Part shown: positions 1 through 8,158 of the stretch, in pieces
Position numbering within the stretch: the stretch's first letter is position 1
Layout: every line of letters begins with the position of its first letter
Source of the DNA: Streptomyces humi
GTDB lineage: Bacteria; Actinomycetota; Actinomycetes; Streptomycetales; Streptomycetaceae
NCBI RefSeq assembly: GCF_001005085.2
Contig: NZ_LBMU02000041.1
Location: forward strand, 1 to 64,000
DNA: 64,000 nucleotides
Direction: 5' to 3'
Position numbers and translations under genes: made by a program
The notes under the pieces: model-generated
Database searches by the model: none
What the model saw: only the letters and a program-made list of their open reading frames with translations
What the model was told of the DNA's origin: nothing

Positions 1-57
1 GGTTTGGGGTGAGGGGTGGGGCCGGGGGGGGCGGTGGGGTTGTGGTCTCATACTGGC

Positions 58-525
58 GTGGATGGTGTCGTCTCGGCCTTGGTCGCCATTGTGGGCACGT
101 TGTTGGGGTCCACTGTCACGTACGTCTTCCAGCGCAACGCCTCCGCGCGGGAGCAGTTGTTCGTGAGTCAGCAGCAGCTTCGGGCGGACCGGATGGCGGT
201 GTACAGCGACTTCGCCGGGGCGTTGACGGAGTTCCGGCGCGGGCAGCAGGACCGTTGGCATCGCAGGGACGAGGATCCCGACGGGTCCACCTACCCCGCA
301 GCCCGTACGGAGGCGCACCGGCTCCGCGGGGTCGCCCTGCACGCGCTGTTCAGGGTTCAGCTCATAGCCGGTGCACGGCCGCTCATCGAGATCGCGCAGG
401 AGGCCTACGCCCTGACGTCCGACCTGCACAAGGCGGCCGACAAGACGGAGCTGAGTGCGTACGGCGCGCGGGCGCGAGAGGTTCTGGAGCGGTTCGTCGA
501 GCTTGCGTCGGTGGATGTGCAGTGA
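58..525 (+). CDS. Small membrane-anchored protein of unknown function
   Basis: About 155 aa if started at the GTG at 58; an ATG at 16 is in frame, but the extra residues look non-coding. Residues 3-23 form one hydrophobic N-terminal segment (VVSALVAIVGTLLGSTVTYVF). The rest is a charged, mostly helical domain with no motif I recognise. This is a common layout in actinomycete proteins with one membrane anchor and a cytoplasmic helical body. It converges on the lipoprotein gene that ends at 545, leaving only 19 bp. The true start is uncertain because the window begins just upstream and no strong ribosome binding site is visible. Confidence 0.6.
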   Translation: MDGVVSALVAIVGTLLGSTVTYVFQRNASAREQLFVSQQQLRADRMAVYSDFAGALTEFRRGQQDRWHRRDEDPDGSTYPAARTEAHRLRGVALHALFRVQLIAGARPLIEIAQEAYALTSDLHKAADKTELSAYGARAREVLERFVELASVDVQ

Positions 526-544
526 CGCCGACGCCGACAGAGGC

Positions 545-1774
545 TCAGGGCAAGGGGAATGAGCGTAGTGAGGCGTGCGTCCGCGCTCTTACGATCAAGT
601 GTCCGGCGTCGCCGTCCGGGACGATGAGCAGGGGGTGTTCGCCGTCCCTCGTCTGCGGGTACGGCGCCGACGTGCCCGGTGCGGCGGAGCCGGCCGCCCG
701 TGGGCCGGCGTGCAGGTCGACGGTGATCACTCGGCCCCGTGCGGCGCGGTCGTTGCCAGGAGTGAACGTCACGAACCGGCGGCCGGTCAGGGCCGCTTCG
801 TCCGTGGTGGCGTAGTAGCTCCACAGCTTGCGCCGGCTTTCGAGGTCGTACGCGTTCCAGTCGCCGGCGCTCGTGTCCTCCGCGGCGGCCTCGTACAACA
901 CCAGCACCCCGTCGGCGGAGATCAGTCCGCGCACCGGCTTGTCGATCGTGGTCTTGGGGGTCGGCAGGGGCCGGAGCGTGTTCGGGTCCAGGCGTCGTAC
1001 GGGCGGGAAGACGTCCCCCGCGGAGAACGGGCTGCCGGTGCACACCAGGTAGTGGCCACCGGAGACCAGGTGCGGGCACTCGGCGCTCGCGGGACTGACG
1101 GCCACGGTGGCGCCGGTGCGGGCGTCGCGGGCGGTGACCCGGGTGCCGTCGGTGGTGTAGACGCGGCCCCGGAAGGCGGCGACGCCCTCACCTGGGTCCC
1201 AGGCGACAGCGCGGTGCCACAGTGCCGTGCCGTCGGACGCGCGTACGGCGTCGAGGACGGCGGCACCGGACGCGGGGTCGAACGCTCCGACGGCGTAGAC
1301 GACTCCGTCCGCCGCGCCGAGGGCCACATAGGCGCCGCCGGAGGGCTGCCGGTGCGTCCACGCCCTCGCGCCCGTCCGCAGATCCGCCGCGCGCAGTACA
1401 CCGGCGACGCCGGTCACGGCCCGTTCGTCGGCCGCGTCGACGACCAGGCCGGCACTCTTGCCGTGGTCGTTCGCGGGCACCGTCCAGGTGATACGGCCGT
1501 CGGCGCGGGAGCGCCCGACGAATCCGCCGGAGCCGGTCGCGCAGACGACCTGATGGGCCGTCGCCCCGCAGGTGCCGGCGGCCTCCGCCCGGGAGAGCGC
1601 GACGTCCCAGGCACGCCACGGGCCGGACACCGCGGACGACGTGGACCCCGAGGCGTCGGCCGACGCACCGTCGGAACCGTTCCGCCCGGTCGTCGAGCAA
1701 CCGGCGCCCAGCAGGCCGCACAGCGCCAGGGCCGCCGCGAGTGCCGCCCCGCGTATCCCCCGTCGTCCCCGCAC
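545..1774 (-). CDS. Lipoprotein with PQQ-like beta-propeller repeats
   Basis: 409 aa from a GTG preceded by GGAGG five bases upstream; the longer ATG frame to 1834 adds 20 unlikely residues. The N terminus is basic, then hydrophobic, then LCGLLGAGC, a lipobox, so the protein is probably lipidated and outside the membrane. After a Ser/Gly/Ala-rich linker the body carries repeated blades of the type 'ADGRITW', 'DLRTGARAW', 'ASDGTALW', 'DARTGATV', typical of PQQ-like (BamB/YVTN-type) propellers. These usually serve as binding or scaffold proteins rather than enzymes. No partner gene is evident nearby. Family call is firm; ligand and role are unknown. Confidence 0.85.
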   Translation of the reverse strand: MRGRRGIRGAALAAALALCGLLGAGCSTTGRNGSDGASADASGSTSSAVSGPWRAWDVALSRAEAAGTCGATAHQVVCATGSGGFVGRSRADGRITWTVPANDHGKSAGLVVDAADERAVTGVAGVLRAADLRTGARAWTHRQPSGGAYVALGAADGVVYAVGAFDPASGAAVLDAVRASDGTALWHRAVAWDPGEGVAAFRGRVYTTDGTRVTARDARTGATVAVSPASAECPHLVSGGHYLVCTGSPFSAGDVFPPVRRLDPNTLRPLPTPKTTIDKPVRGLISADGVLVLYEAAAEDTSAGDWNAYDLESRRKLWSYYATTDEAALTGRRFVTFTPGNDRAARGRVITVDLHAGPRAAGSAAPGTSAPYPQTRDGEHPLLIVPDGDAGHLIVRARTHASLRSFPLP

Positions 1775-1855
1775 CTTCGCCTCCCCGCGAGCACGGCCCC
1801 GGACATGAGGCCGATCGGCCGGCAACGGTAGCAAGACGGGCCTGAGGGCACGTCA

Positions 1856-2005
1856 CCCAGCAGCGGACCAGCAGTGGATCAGCAGCGGCCACACCGCCTC
1901 AGCAGCGACTTAACGACGGCCCAGCAACGCATCAGCAGCGGCCTAACACCGGCCCAGCAGCGCATCAGCGGCGCATCAGCAGCGGCTCAGCAGCGGCCAC
2001 CGTGG
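1856..2005. repeat. Degenerate CAGCAGCGG-type intergenic repeat
   Basis: Between the lipoprotein and the 3' end of ku the sequence is dominated by variants of CAGCAGCGGC and CAGCGCATCAG, repeated about a dozen times with irregular spacing. No reading frame here is convincing on either strand. It may be a decayed tandem array; no terminator-like perfect stem is visible. Confidence 0.6.
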
Positions 2006-2027
2006 ACTTCGACGGGGCGGCCGTACG

Positions 2028-2990
2028 TCATGCGGGGCGTTTGCGGGCGGTCGTCTTCTTCGCCGTCGGCTTCTTCTCGGCCGCCGACGTCTTCTTGGCC
2101 GTCGTCTTCTTCGTCGTCGCCGACTTGCTCGCGGTCCTCTTCGCCGGTGTCTTCGCGGTCGTCTTCTTCGCCGTCGGCTTCTTCTTCGGCAGCTGTGTCA
2201 CCTGCGCCGGCTCGCCGCGCGACTCCTTCGCCGCCCGGACGCTGTTCTCCAGGGCCGCCATCAGGTCGAGGACCTTGCCGGGCTTCGCCGGTTCGGGGGA
2301 CTCCGGTGGGCTCTCGCCGGCTGCCTTCGCGGCGATGACCTCCTCCAGAGCCTCCCGGTACTCGTCGTGCAGGTCCTTCAGGTCGACCTCGCCGAGGGTG
2401 TCCATCAGGGCGTCCGCCAGGTCGAGTTCCTTGTCGCGGACGGTGACGCCGGAGTCGGGGGCGACGCCCTCGGGGGCGCGCACCTCGTCCGGCCAGAGCA
2501 GGCCGTGCATGGCGATGGCGTCGCCGACGACCCGGAGCATGCCGAGGCGTTCCCGGCCGCGCAGCGCGTACTTGGCGATGGCCACCTTGTTGCTGCGCTT
2601 CAGGGCCTCCCTGAGGAGGGTGTACGGCTTCGCCGCCGGGGCGCCGCTAGCGGCGAGGTAGTACGCGGCGTCCATCTGGAGCGGGTCGATCCGGTCGGCC
2701 GGGACGAACGCGACGATCTCGATCGTGCGGGCGGTGGGGATGGGCAGGTGGGACAGGTCCTCGTCGGTCACGGGGATGATCGTGCCGTCGGCGTCCTCGT
2801 ACCCCTTGCCGATCTCCGACTGGGTGACCTCGCGGTCCTCCAGCTCGCAGAACTTGCGGTAGCGGATGCGGCCGTTGTCCTCGGTGTGCACCTGGCGGAA
2901 GGAGATCGAGTGGCTCTCCGTGGCGTTCACCAGCTTGATCGGGATGCTGACGAGACCGAAGGAGATCGCGCCGTTCCAGATGGATCGCAC
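2028..2990 (-). CDS. ku: Non-homologous end joining protein Ku
   Basis: 320 aa, typical length for bacterial Ku with an extended tail. It opens with MRSIWNGAISFGLVSIPIKL, the hallmark bacterial Ku start, and continues through the ring-forming Ku core (to about residue 255). It ends in a low-complexity Lys/Thr/Ala/Pro tail with repeated KKTTAKK and KKPTAKK units, the kind of basic tail that binds DNA and tunes threading in Streptomyces and mycobacterial Ku. It binds double-strand ends and recruits LigD. It is divergent from the LigD-type polymerase at 3043, sharing a 52-bp promoter region, which supports a joint role in NHEJ. GGAGGG lies about 9 bases before the ATG. Confidence 0.95.
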   Translation of the reverse strand: MRSIWNGAISFGLVSIPIKLVNATESHSISFRQVHTEDNGRIRYRKFCELEDREVTQSEIGKGYEDADGTIIPVTDEDLSHLPIPTARTIEIVAFVPADRIDPLQMDAAYYLAASGAPAAKPYTLLREALKRSNKVAIAKYALRGRERLGMLRVVGDAIAMHGLLWPDEVRAPEGVAPDSGVTVRDKELDLADALMDTLGEVDLKDLHDEYREALEEVIAAKAAGESPPESPEPAKPGKVLDLMAALENSVRAAKESRGEPAQVTQLPKKKPTAKKTTAKTPAKRTASKSATTKKTTAKKTSAAEKKPTAKKTTARKRPA

Positions 2991-3042
2991 GTGCGGTTCC
3001 CTCCGTCCGTCCGACGTGACTTTTGTATGAGATTGTCATGGT
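2991..3042. promoter_or_regulatory. Divergent ku / ligD-pol promoter region
   Basis: Only 52 bp separate the two start codons. The leftward side carries GGAGGG for ku and an AT-richer stretch TACAAAAGT that could hold a -10. The rightward gene has no ribosome binding site, but GATTGT lies six bases before its ATG, which would fit a leaderless transcript. Promoter elements are inferred from spacing only. Confidence 0.45.
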
Positions 3043-3924
3043 ATGACGCCGATCACGGAGGTGGAGGGGCGGCGGGTGGCGCTCAGCAACCTGGAGAAGG
3101 TGCTGTATCCGGCGACCGGCTTCACCAAGGGCGAGCTGCTGCACTACTACGCGACGACGGCCGGGGTGCTGCTGCCGCATCTGCGGGACCGGCCGGTGTC
3201 CTTCCTCCGGTACCCGGACGGTCCCGACGGCCAGGTGTTCTTCGCCAAGAACGTGCCGCCCGGTACGCCCGAATGGGTCACGACCGCCGAGGTGCGCCGG
3301 TCGGAGGGGGCCGCGCGGATGGTGCTGGTGCAGGATCTCCCGAGCCTGATGTGGGCGGCCAACCTGGTCACCGAGTTCCACACGCACCAGTGGGTCGCCC
3401 AGGCGCCGGACGAGGCCGACCGGATCGTCTTCGACCTGGACCCCGGGCCGCCCGCCACGGTCGTGCAGTGCTGCGAGGTCGCGCTGTGGCTGCGGGAGCG
3501 GCTGGCCGCGGACGGGATCGAGGCGTACGCGAAGACCGCCGGGTCGAAGGGGCTGCATCTGCTGGCCGGGGTGCGGGGGGCGAGCAGTGAGCGGGTCAGC
3601 GAGTACGCGAAGGCGCTGGCGGTGGAGGCGGAGCGGGCCATGCCGCGGCTGGTGGTGCACCGGATGACGCGGAGTCTGCGGCCCGCGAAGGTGTTCGTGG
3701 ACTGGAGCCAGAACGCGGGGCGCAAGACGACGGCCGCCCCGTACACGGTGCGGGCACGGCGGGAGCCGACGGTGTCGGCGCCGGTGACCTGGGAGGAGGT
3801 CGCCGAGTGCCGGTCCGCGGGTCGGCTGGCGTTCCGGGCGCAGGACATCGCGCCGCGCCTCCAGGACCACGGGGACCTGCTGGCCCCCCTGCTGGACCGG
3901 GAGCACGCGGCACCCCTGCCATGA
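3043..3924 (+). CDS. Stand-alone LigD-type NHEJ polymerase/primase
   Basis: 293 aa, the length of an isolated LigD polymerase (archaeo-eukaryotic primase) domain without ligase or phosphoesterase domains. Recognisable blocks: 'VALSNLEKVLYPATG', 'VSFLRYPDG', 'FFAKNVPPGTPEW', 'FDLDPG' (catalytic Asp pair for metal binding), 'KTAGSKGLHL' and 'KVFVDWSQN'. The family fills gaps with ribonucleotides or deoxynucleotides at Ku-bound ends. Streptomyces often encodes Pol and ligase domains as separate proteins; the ligase is not in this window. No Shine-Dalgarno sequence is seen, so it may be translated from a leaderless mRNA. Confidence 0.93.
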   Translation: MTPITEVEGRRVALSNLEKVLYPATGFTKGELLHYYATTAGVLLPHLRDRPVSFLRYPDGPDGQVFFAKNVPPGTPEWVTTAEVRRSEGAARMVLVQDLPSLMWAANLVTEFHTHQWVAQAPDEADRIVFDLDPGPPATVVQCCEVALWLRERLAADGIEAYAKTAGSKGLHLLAGVRGASSERVSEYAKALAVEAERAMPRLVVHRMTRSLRPAKVFVDWSQNAGRKTTAAPYTVRARREPTVSAPVTWEEVAECRSAGRLAFRAQDIAPRLQDHGDLLAPLLDREHAAPLP

Positions 3925-3946
3925 GCCGTGACCGACCAACCCGCCG

Positions 3947-4170
3947 TGAACGCCGAGCACACCGGCACACCGGCACACCGGGGCCGCCGTGAACGCCGGA
4001 CGCGCCACGCACGCCGGGCACCCCAGACACACCGAGCGCGCCGGACACGCCGGGGGCGCCATGCACGCCGGGCGCGCCGGATACGCAATGCACGCCGGAC
4101 ACGCCATGCACGCCGAGCACGCCGGACGCGCCATGCACGCCGGACACGCCGAGCACGCCAGACACGGATT
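3947..4170. repeat. Degenerate 9-bp tandem repeat (CACGCCGGA-type)
   Basis: Between the convergent LigD-type polymerase and the NERD-domain gene lie about 220 bp built from variants of a 9-bp unit (CACGCCGGA, CACGCCGGG, CACGCCATG, CACGCCGAG). All frames stay open, producing long low-complexity His/Ala/Gly/Arg or Trp/Arg/Val ORFs on both strands that I do not accept as genes. Probably a slippage-expanded intergenic array. Confidence 0.75.
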
Positions 4171-4201
4171 ACCCGCCCACCCCCTCGCGGCCGACGGTGT
4201 C

Positions 4202-5005
4202 CTACACCCTCCCCCACGTATTGCGGTCCCGTGCGATCGCGTGGAGGGCCTCCGCGTCCGCCGGTTTCAGGACGCCGCCCAGGCGGGACAGGCCCTCCAG
4301 GTCCCGGTCGCGCAGGACGCGGGCCTCGCGGGGCGGGGCGAGCACCGTCACGTCCGCCGGTTCGATCAGGACCAGGATCGGTCGGACCTCGGCCGTGAGG
4401 GCGTACGACGCCCGGTCGGCGTCGGCCCGCAGCCGGCGGAGCAGCGGCTGCGCGTCGCGGCGGCCGAGGGTGACCATCGGGTCGGCGACCAGCACCTTCT
4501 GCCTGCGGGCGGGCAGCGCGTGCACGCAGAAGACGCCCCCGGGGCCGATCAGCAGGTGGTGGATGCGGCCGCCGCCGGGCAGCGGCACGGAGTGCAGGAC
4601 GTGCCAGCCCGCGCCGTCCAGGCGGTCCAGGGCGTCACCGACGGTCTGTTCCGCGGCCAGGGCGCGGCGGCGCGGGTCGGGGCGGAGGCGGCGGGCCGGA
4701 CCCGGGTCCCGTTCGAGGGCGACCAGCAGCGCCTCGCCGGGACGGTTGGGCGCCAGGTCGTCGTCCGGGTGCAGGGTCAGCCGGGCCAGCTCGGCGGGCG
4801 TGGGCACGGGTGGCGGGCCCACCGTGACCGGGCCGGTCAGGAAGGGGCGCAGGGTTTCGAGTACGTCGTCCAGGCGCTCCTCGCTGAGCAGGTTCACCCG
4901 GCCCGCCTCGCGGTCGTACCAGGCGATGTTCCTGCCGTCCGTGAGGCAGACGTACAGCCTCTCCTGACCGTGGCGCCAGGCCGGCACGACGCGCAGTCCG
5001 CTCAT
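4202..5005 (-). CDS. NERD (nuclease-related) domain protein
   Basis: 267 aa from the ATG at 5005 (MSGLRVVPAWRHGQERLYVC); the longer upstream frame runs antisense through the neighbouring phosphatase gene and is rejected. Residues about 120-240 contain 'AEQTVGDALDRLDGAGWHVLHSVPL', 'IHHLLIGPGGVFCVHAL' and 'VRPILVLIEPADVTVL', which match the NERD fold, related to PD-(D/E)XK nucleases. The N-terminal part is a small domain common in Streptomyces homologues. Substrate is unknown; related proteins are suspected to act on nucleic acid. Divergent from the phosphatase at 5106 with about 100 bp between. Confidence 0.75.
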   Translation of the reverse strand: MSGLRVVPAWRHGQERLYVCLTDGRNIAWYDREAGRVNLLSEERLDDVLETLRPFLTGPVTVGPPPVPTPAELARLTLHPDDDLAPNRPGEALLVALERDPGPARRLRPDPRRRALAAEQTVGDALDRLDGAGWHVLHSVPLPGGGRIHHLLIGPGGVFCVHALPARRQKVLVADPMVTLGRRDAQPLLRRLRADADRASYALTAEVRPILVLIEPADVTVLAPPREARVLRDRDLEGLSRLGGVLKPADAEALHAIARDRNTWGRV

Positions 5006-5105
5006 TGCGTCATCACCCCTCGTCCATGGGAACAGGCGGGGTGCTCCAGGGGCAAGAACCCGGCTACCTTTGACAGGGGTTGGCGCGCGCAGCGGGGAGG
5101 CGCCG

Positions 5106-5612
5106 GTGCGGATCCGTGGGGAGCAGTACGACGTCCCGGCTCCGGACAGTCCGTGGAGCGAGGTGCTGCCCGGGCTGTGGATGGGCGGCCATGAGTTCCG
5201 GGGGCGTTCGGGACGGCTGGAGTCCGCCGTGGTGCGCGGCGAGTTCGATCTGGTGCAGAGTCTGCTGCGGCTGCCGGGGCACGGGCCCGACCTGGGCGTG
5301 GAGCACCACGTGTGGCCGATACCCGACGGGCCGCTGGACGGTACGCAGCTGGCGGGGGTGATCCGGCTGGCCCGGGCGGCGAGCGAGGCCCTGGACACGG
5401 GGCGGTCGGTGCTGGTGCGCTGCTACAGCGGGTACAACCGGTCGGGGCTGGTGGTCGCGCAGGCCCTGCTGCACCAGGGGTGGACGGCCGAGGAGGCGAT
5501 CCGGCTGGTGCGGGCCCGGCGCTCGCCGTGGGCGCTGCACAACGAGCTGTTCGTCGCCTATCTGCGGGCCGGTCTGTCCACCGCCCGTCTCCTCGAGGAC
5601 CTCGCCGAGTAG
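5106..5612 (+). CDS. Dual-specificity/tyrosine phosphatase family protein
   Basis: 168 aa from a GTG with GGGGAGG five bases upstream; a start at 5070 is in frame but lacks a ribosome binding site. The CX5R signature is present as VRCYSGYNRSG (Cys106, Arg112), followed by 'ALLHQGWTAEEAIRLVRARR', the conserved helix of cytosolic dual-specificity phosphatases. A predicted soluble enzyme that removes phosphate from Tyr or Ser/Thr of proteins, or from a small molecule. A hairpin terminator follows directly at 5620-5645, so it is probably monocistronic. Confidence 0.85.
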   Translation: MRIRGEQYDVPAPDSPWSEVLPGLWMGGHEFRGRSGRLESAVVRGEFDLVQSLLRLPGHGPDLGVEHHVWPIPDGPLDGTQLAGVIRLARAASEALDTGRSVLVRCYSGYNRSGLVVAQALLHQGWTAEEAIRLVRARRSPWALHNELFVAYLRAGLSTARLLEDLAE

Positions 5613-5619
5613 CCTCTCC

Positions 5620-5645
5620 TCTGCACCGGCCCCCGCGGGTGCAGA
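5620..5645 (+). terminator. Hairpin terminator after phosphatase gene
   Basis: TCTGCACC pairs with GGTGCAGA across a 10-base GC-rich loop, beginning eight bases after the stop codon. No T-tract, as usual in Streptomyces. Confidence 0.7.
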
Positions 5646-5736
5646 ACAGACTTCCGTGCGGATCAGCGTACGAAAAGGATCTACGTCCCCATACCCCGTC
5701 GTCCCCATACCCCGTCGTCCCCGAGCCAGGAGCAGC

Positions 5737-6561
5737 GTGCCGAGCCGTCGCCCCCGTCGCCTCCTTCGCGGCGCCGCCGTCGCGGCCGCCGTCGCCCTGT
5801 CGGCGGCGGTGGTGGCGGGCTGTGGCGACTCCGGCGGGCTGCTGGCGGCCGGGGCGACGCCGACCGCGATCAGTCCGGCGAAGCTCTGGCCCGACCTGCG
5901 GCCGGCGTCCAGCCCGGCCTGGCCGTACGACGTGGGCAGCACGGAGACCGTGAAGGGGGTCACCGTGCCCGGCGACGACATCCGCACGGTGGATCCGGTG
6001 GCCGTCGTACGGGCGGAGATCGCCTCCGACCCGGCGGACTACGGCGCCAAGGGGACGTACCACGAGACCACGGACCGCATGAAGTCGTGCGGGGCGCACG
6101 GCGGCGGCGCCCGGTGTCCGCTGCTCAAGCCCTACTACCGGGACCTCACCGGGGACGGCCGGGACGAGCTGACGCTCGGCTTCCGGCTGTACCCGACGAA
6201 CCAGACCGCGTTGCGCGTCTACACCGTCGAGAGGCACCGGCTGGTGCAGGTGCTCGACGACAACGACGCGATCATCGGCGTCGAGCTGGCCGGGCGGACG
6301 GTGATCGTGCGGTCGCCCGCCGGGATCAGCGGCTACGAGTACCGGACGACCTGGGCGTGGGACCCGGAGCAGCGGACGATGGTGTTCTCCCGGGACGAGT
6401 TCCTGCGTACGGGCAGGCTGCGGCACCACCGCACCCCGGCCCCGGCCCCGGCCCCGGCTCCGACCCCGACCCCGACGCCGGTTCTGACCCCCAGCTCGGA
6501 CCTCACCGCCCCCACCTCGACCCCCGACCCCGGTCCGTCGGCCTCGGCGGGTGCCCGGTGA
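5737..6561 (+). CDS. Lipoprotein partner of the adjacent sensor kinase
   Basis: 274 aa from the GTG at 5737 with AGGAG upstream; the ORF opens at 5656 but that part contains a duplicated CCCCATACCCCGTCGT that looks untranslated. Signal peptide with lipobox AAVVAGC near residue 28. The globular domain (about residues 50-235) includes 'YYRDLTGDGRDELTLGFRLYPTN', an FG-GAP/EF-like Asp-rich turn, and ends in a (AP)n/(TP)n low-complexity wall-spanning tail. Its stop overlaps the GTG of the histidine kinase (GTGA), so the two are translationally coupled. It resembles the CseA/CseC arrangement, in which a lipoprotein modulates an envelope-stress sensor; that role is inference. Confidence 0.8.
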   Translation: MPSRRPRRLLRGAAVAAAVALSAAVVAGCGDSGGLLAAGATPTAISPAKLWPDLRPASSPAWPYDVGSTETVKGVTVPGDDIRTVDPVAVVRAEIASDPADYGAKGTYHETTDRMKSCGAHGGGARCPLLKPYYRDLTGDGRDELTLGFRLYPTNQTALRVYTVERHRLVQVLDDNDAIIGVELAGRTVIVRSPAGISGYEYRTTWAWDPEQRTMVFSRDEFLRTGRLRHHRTPAPAPAPAPTPTPTPVLTPSSDLTAPTSTPDPGPSASAGAR

Positions 6562-7787
6562 GGCTTCCGCACTGGGCCGGGACGCTGGCGGCGAAGTCGG
6601 CCGCGTTCATCACGGTGATGTGCTGTGCGCTGGCCGCGCTGCTCGGCGTCCTCGTCCATGTGTCGGTCACCGACCAGACCGTCGCGCAGGCGCGCGACCA
6701 GGCGCTGTCCCGGCTCGCGGAGGCGACGGGCGACTTCGAGGCCGGGGACACCCTGGTACCGGAGGCCAGGGTCGACCCGCGGGGGCTGCCGTCGCCGCTG
6801 CGGGCGCTGGCACTGGCCGGGCGGCGCGGCACGATGGTCTCCGAGGACGACGGCCGCCCCCTCATGTGGGCGGCGGGTCCGGCCGACCGCGACCGGGTCC
6901 TCGCGGTGGCCGTCGACTACTCCCAGCAGGCGCGCACCATCGCCGCGCTGGACCGCTCCATCCTCTGGTCGTCGGCCCTGGCCATCGGGGCGACACTGCT
7001 GGTCGGCGCGTTCGCGGTGACCCGGGTGACCCGGCGGCTGCACGGCACCGCGCAGGTGGCGCGGCGGATCAGCGCCGGCGATCTGGACGCGCGGGTGGAC
7101 GACCCCCGTACGAAGGATCCGACCCGGCCGCAGGACGAGGTGGCCGCGGTCGCCGCCGCGCTGGACGGCATGGCCGCGTCGCTACAGGGCAAGCTGCTGA
7201 GCGAGCAGCGGTTCACGGCCGATGTGGCGCACGAGCTGCGGACCCCGCTGACGGGACTGCACGCGGCGGCGGAGCTGCTGCCGCCGGGACGGCCGACGGA
7301 GCTGGTCCGGGACCGGGTGGCCGCGCTGCGCACGCTGACCGAGGACCTGCTGGAGATCTCCCGTCTCGACACGGGCCGGGAGCGGCTGGAGACCGACGCG
7401 GAGGCGCTGGGCGCGCTGGCCGAACGGGTGGTGCAGGCGTCCGGGACGGAGACCGAGGTGAAGGTCGTCCGGGACGTGTGGGTGGAGACCGACCGGCGGC
7501 GGCTGGAGCGGGTGCTGGGGAACCTGGTGGCCAACGCGCACCGGCACGGGCGCGGGCCGGTGGTGCTGACGGTGGAGGGCAAGGAGGTCACCGTGCGGGA
7601 CCGCGGGGACGGGTTCCCCGAGTACCTGGTGGCCCACGGTCCGCAGCGGTTCCGGACGGAGGGCGGTTCCAAGGGGCACGGGCTGGGGCTGACGATCGCG
7701 GCGGGGCAGGCGGAGGTGCTGGGCGCGCGGCTGTCCTTCGCCAACGCGCTCGACGGGGGTGCGGTGGCGGTACTGACGCTCCCGTAG
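6558..7787 (+). CDS. Orphan sensor histidine kinase (HAMP, HisKA, HATPase)
   Basis: 409 aa starting at the GTG overlapping the lipoprotein stop. Membrane segment at about residues 15-37, an extracytoplasmic loop to about 130, a second segment (SILWSSALAIGATLLVGAFAV), HAMP, then the H-box FTADVAHELRTPLTGLHAA with phospho-acceptor His225, N-box 'NLVANAHRHGRG', G-boxes 'VRDRGDGFP' and 'GHGLGLTIA'. All catalytic motifs look intact. No response regulator is adjacent, so it is an orphan here. The last codons (GGAVAVLTLP, stop) are copied downstream in a 32-bp tandem array. Confidence 0.9.
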   Translation: MRLPHWAGTLAAKSAAFITVMCCALAALLGVLVHVSVTDQTVAQARDQALSRLAEATGDFEAGDTLVPEARVDPRGLPSPLRALALAGRRGTMVSEDDGRPLMWAAGPADRDRVLAVAVDYSQQARTIAALDRSILWSSALAIGATLLVGAFAVTRVTRRLHGTAQVARRISAGDLDARVDDPRTKDPTRPQDEVAAVAAALDGMAASLQGKLLSEQRFTADVAHELRTPLTGLHAAAELLPPGRPTELVRDRVAALRTLTEDLLEISRLDTGRERLETDAEALGALAERVVQASGTETEVKVVRDVWVETDRRRLERVLGNLVANAHRHGRGPVVLTVEGKEVTVRDRGDGFPEYLVAHGPQRFRTEGGSKGHGLGLTIAAGQAEVLGARLSFANALDGGAVAVLTLP

Positions 7788-7915
7788 GGGGTGCGGTGGC
7801 GGTACTGACGCTCCCGTAGGGGGTGCGGTGACGTTCTGACGTGCCCATAGGGGGTGCAGTGACGTTCTGACACTCCCCTAGGGGGGTGCGGTGGCGTTCT
7901 GACGCTCCCGTGGGG
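7755..7915 (+). repeat. 32-bp tandem array spanning the kinase stop codon
   Basis: Five head-to-tail units with period 32, 32, 31 and 32 start at about 7755, 7787, 7819, 7850 and 7882. Each carries GGGGGTGCGGTG, then GACGCTCCCGTA or a variant. Unit 1 is the last coding segment of the kinase including its TAG; units 2-5 are intergenic and progressively diverged. Confidence 0.9.
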
Positions 7916-7955
7916 GCGCGGGTGCGTGGCGCGACTGCGGGAGCGCGGGGGTTGC

Positions 7956-8030
7956 TCGCGCAGTTCCCCGCGCCCCTGAAGGAAAGGGTCGCTGTCGTGC
8001 GCCCCTTCAGGGGCGCGGGGAACTGCGCGA
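7956..8030. repeat. Dispersed palindromic repeat, copy 1 (27-bp arms)
   Basis: Perfect 27-bp inverted repeat (arms 7956-7982 and 8004-8030) around a 21-nt loop. Each arm contains the core GCGCAGTTCCCCGCGCCCCT. Related copies lie at 12199-12248, 14530-14600 and 26981-27040. It could terminate the kinase transcript, but its recurrence marks it as a repeat family. Nothing else is seen from 8031 to 8158 apart from the region upstream of the next gene. Confidence 0.9.
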
Positions 8031-8158
8031 CCGGCCCCCATCGGCCCGCACCCGGACCACCACCCGCGCCGCGCGCGACATCGACACCCTCGGCCGCACG
8101 CCACGCTGGTGGCGACTCGCAGGGCGCTCAAGTCGCACTATTTGGGTAAGTTCCGGGC

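Noticed and set aside
3928..5194. Plus-strand ORFs of 156 and 401 aa through the 9-bp repeat
   Set aside because: They consist of repeat-derived His/Ala/Arg sequence and then run antisense to the NERD-domain gene.
6551..7819. 422-aa Gly/Arg-rich ORF overlapping the histidine kinase
   Set aside because: Alternative frame of the kinase gene that ends in the same repeat array.
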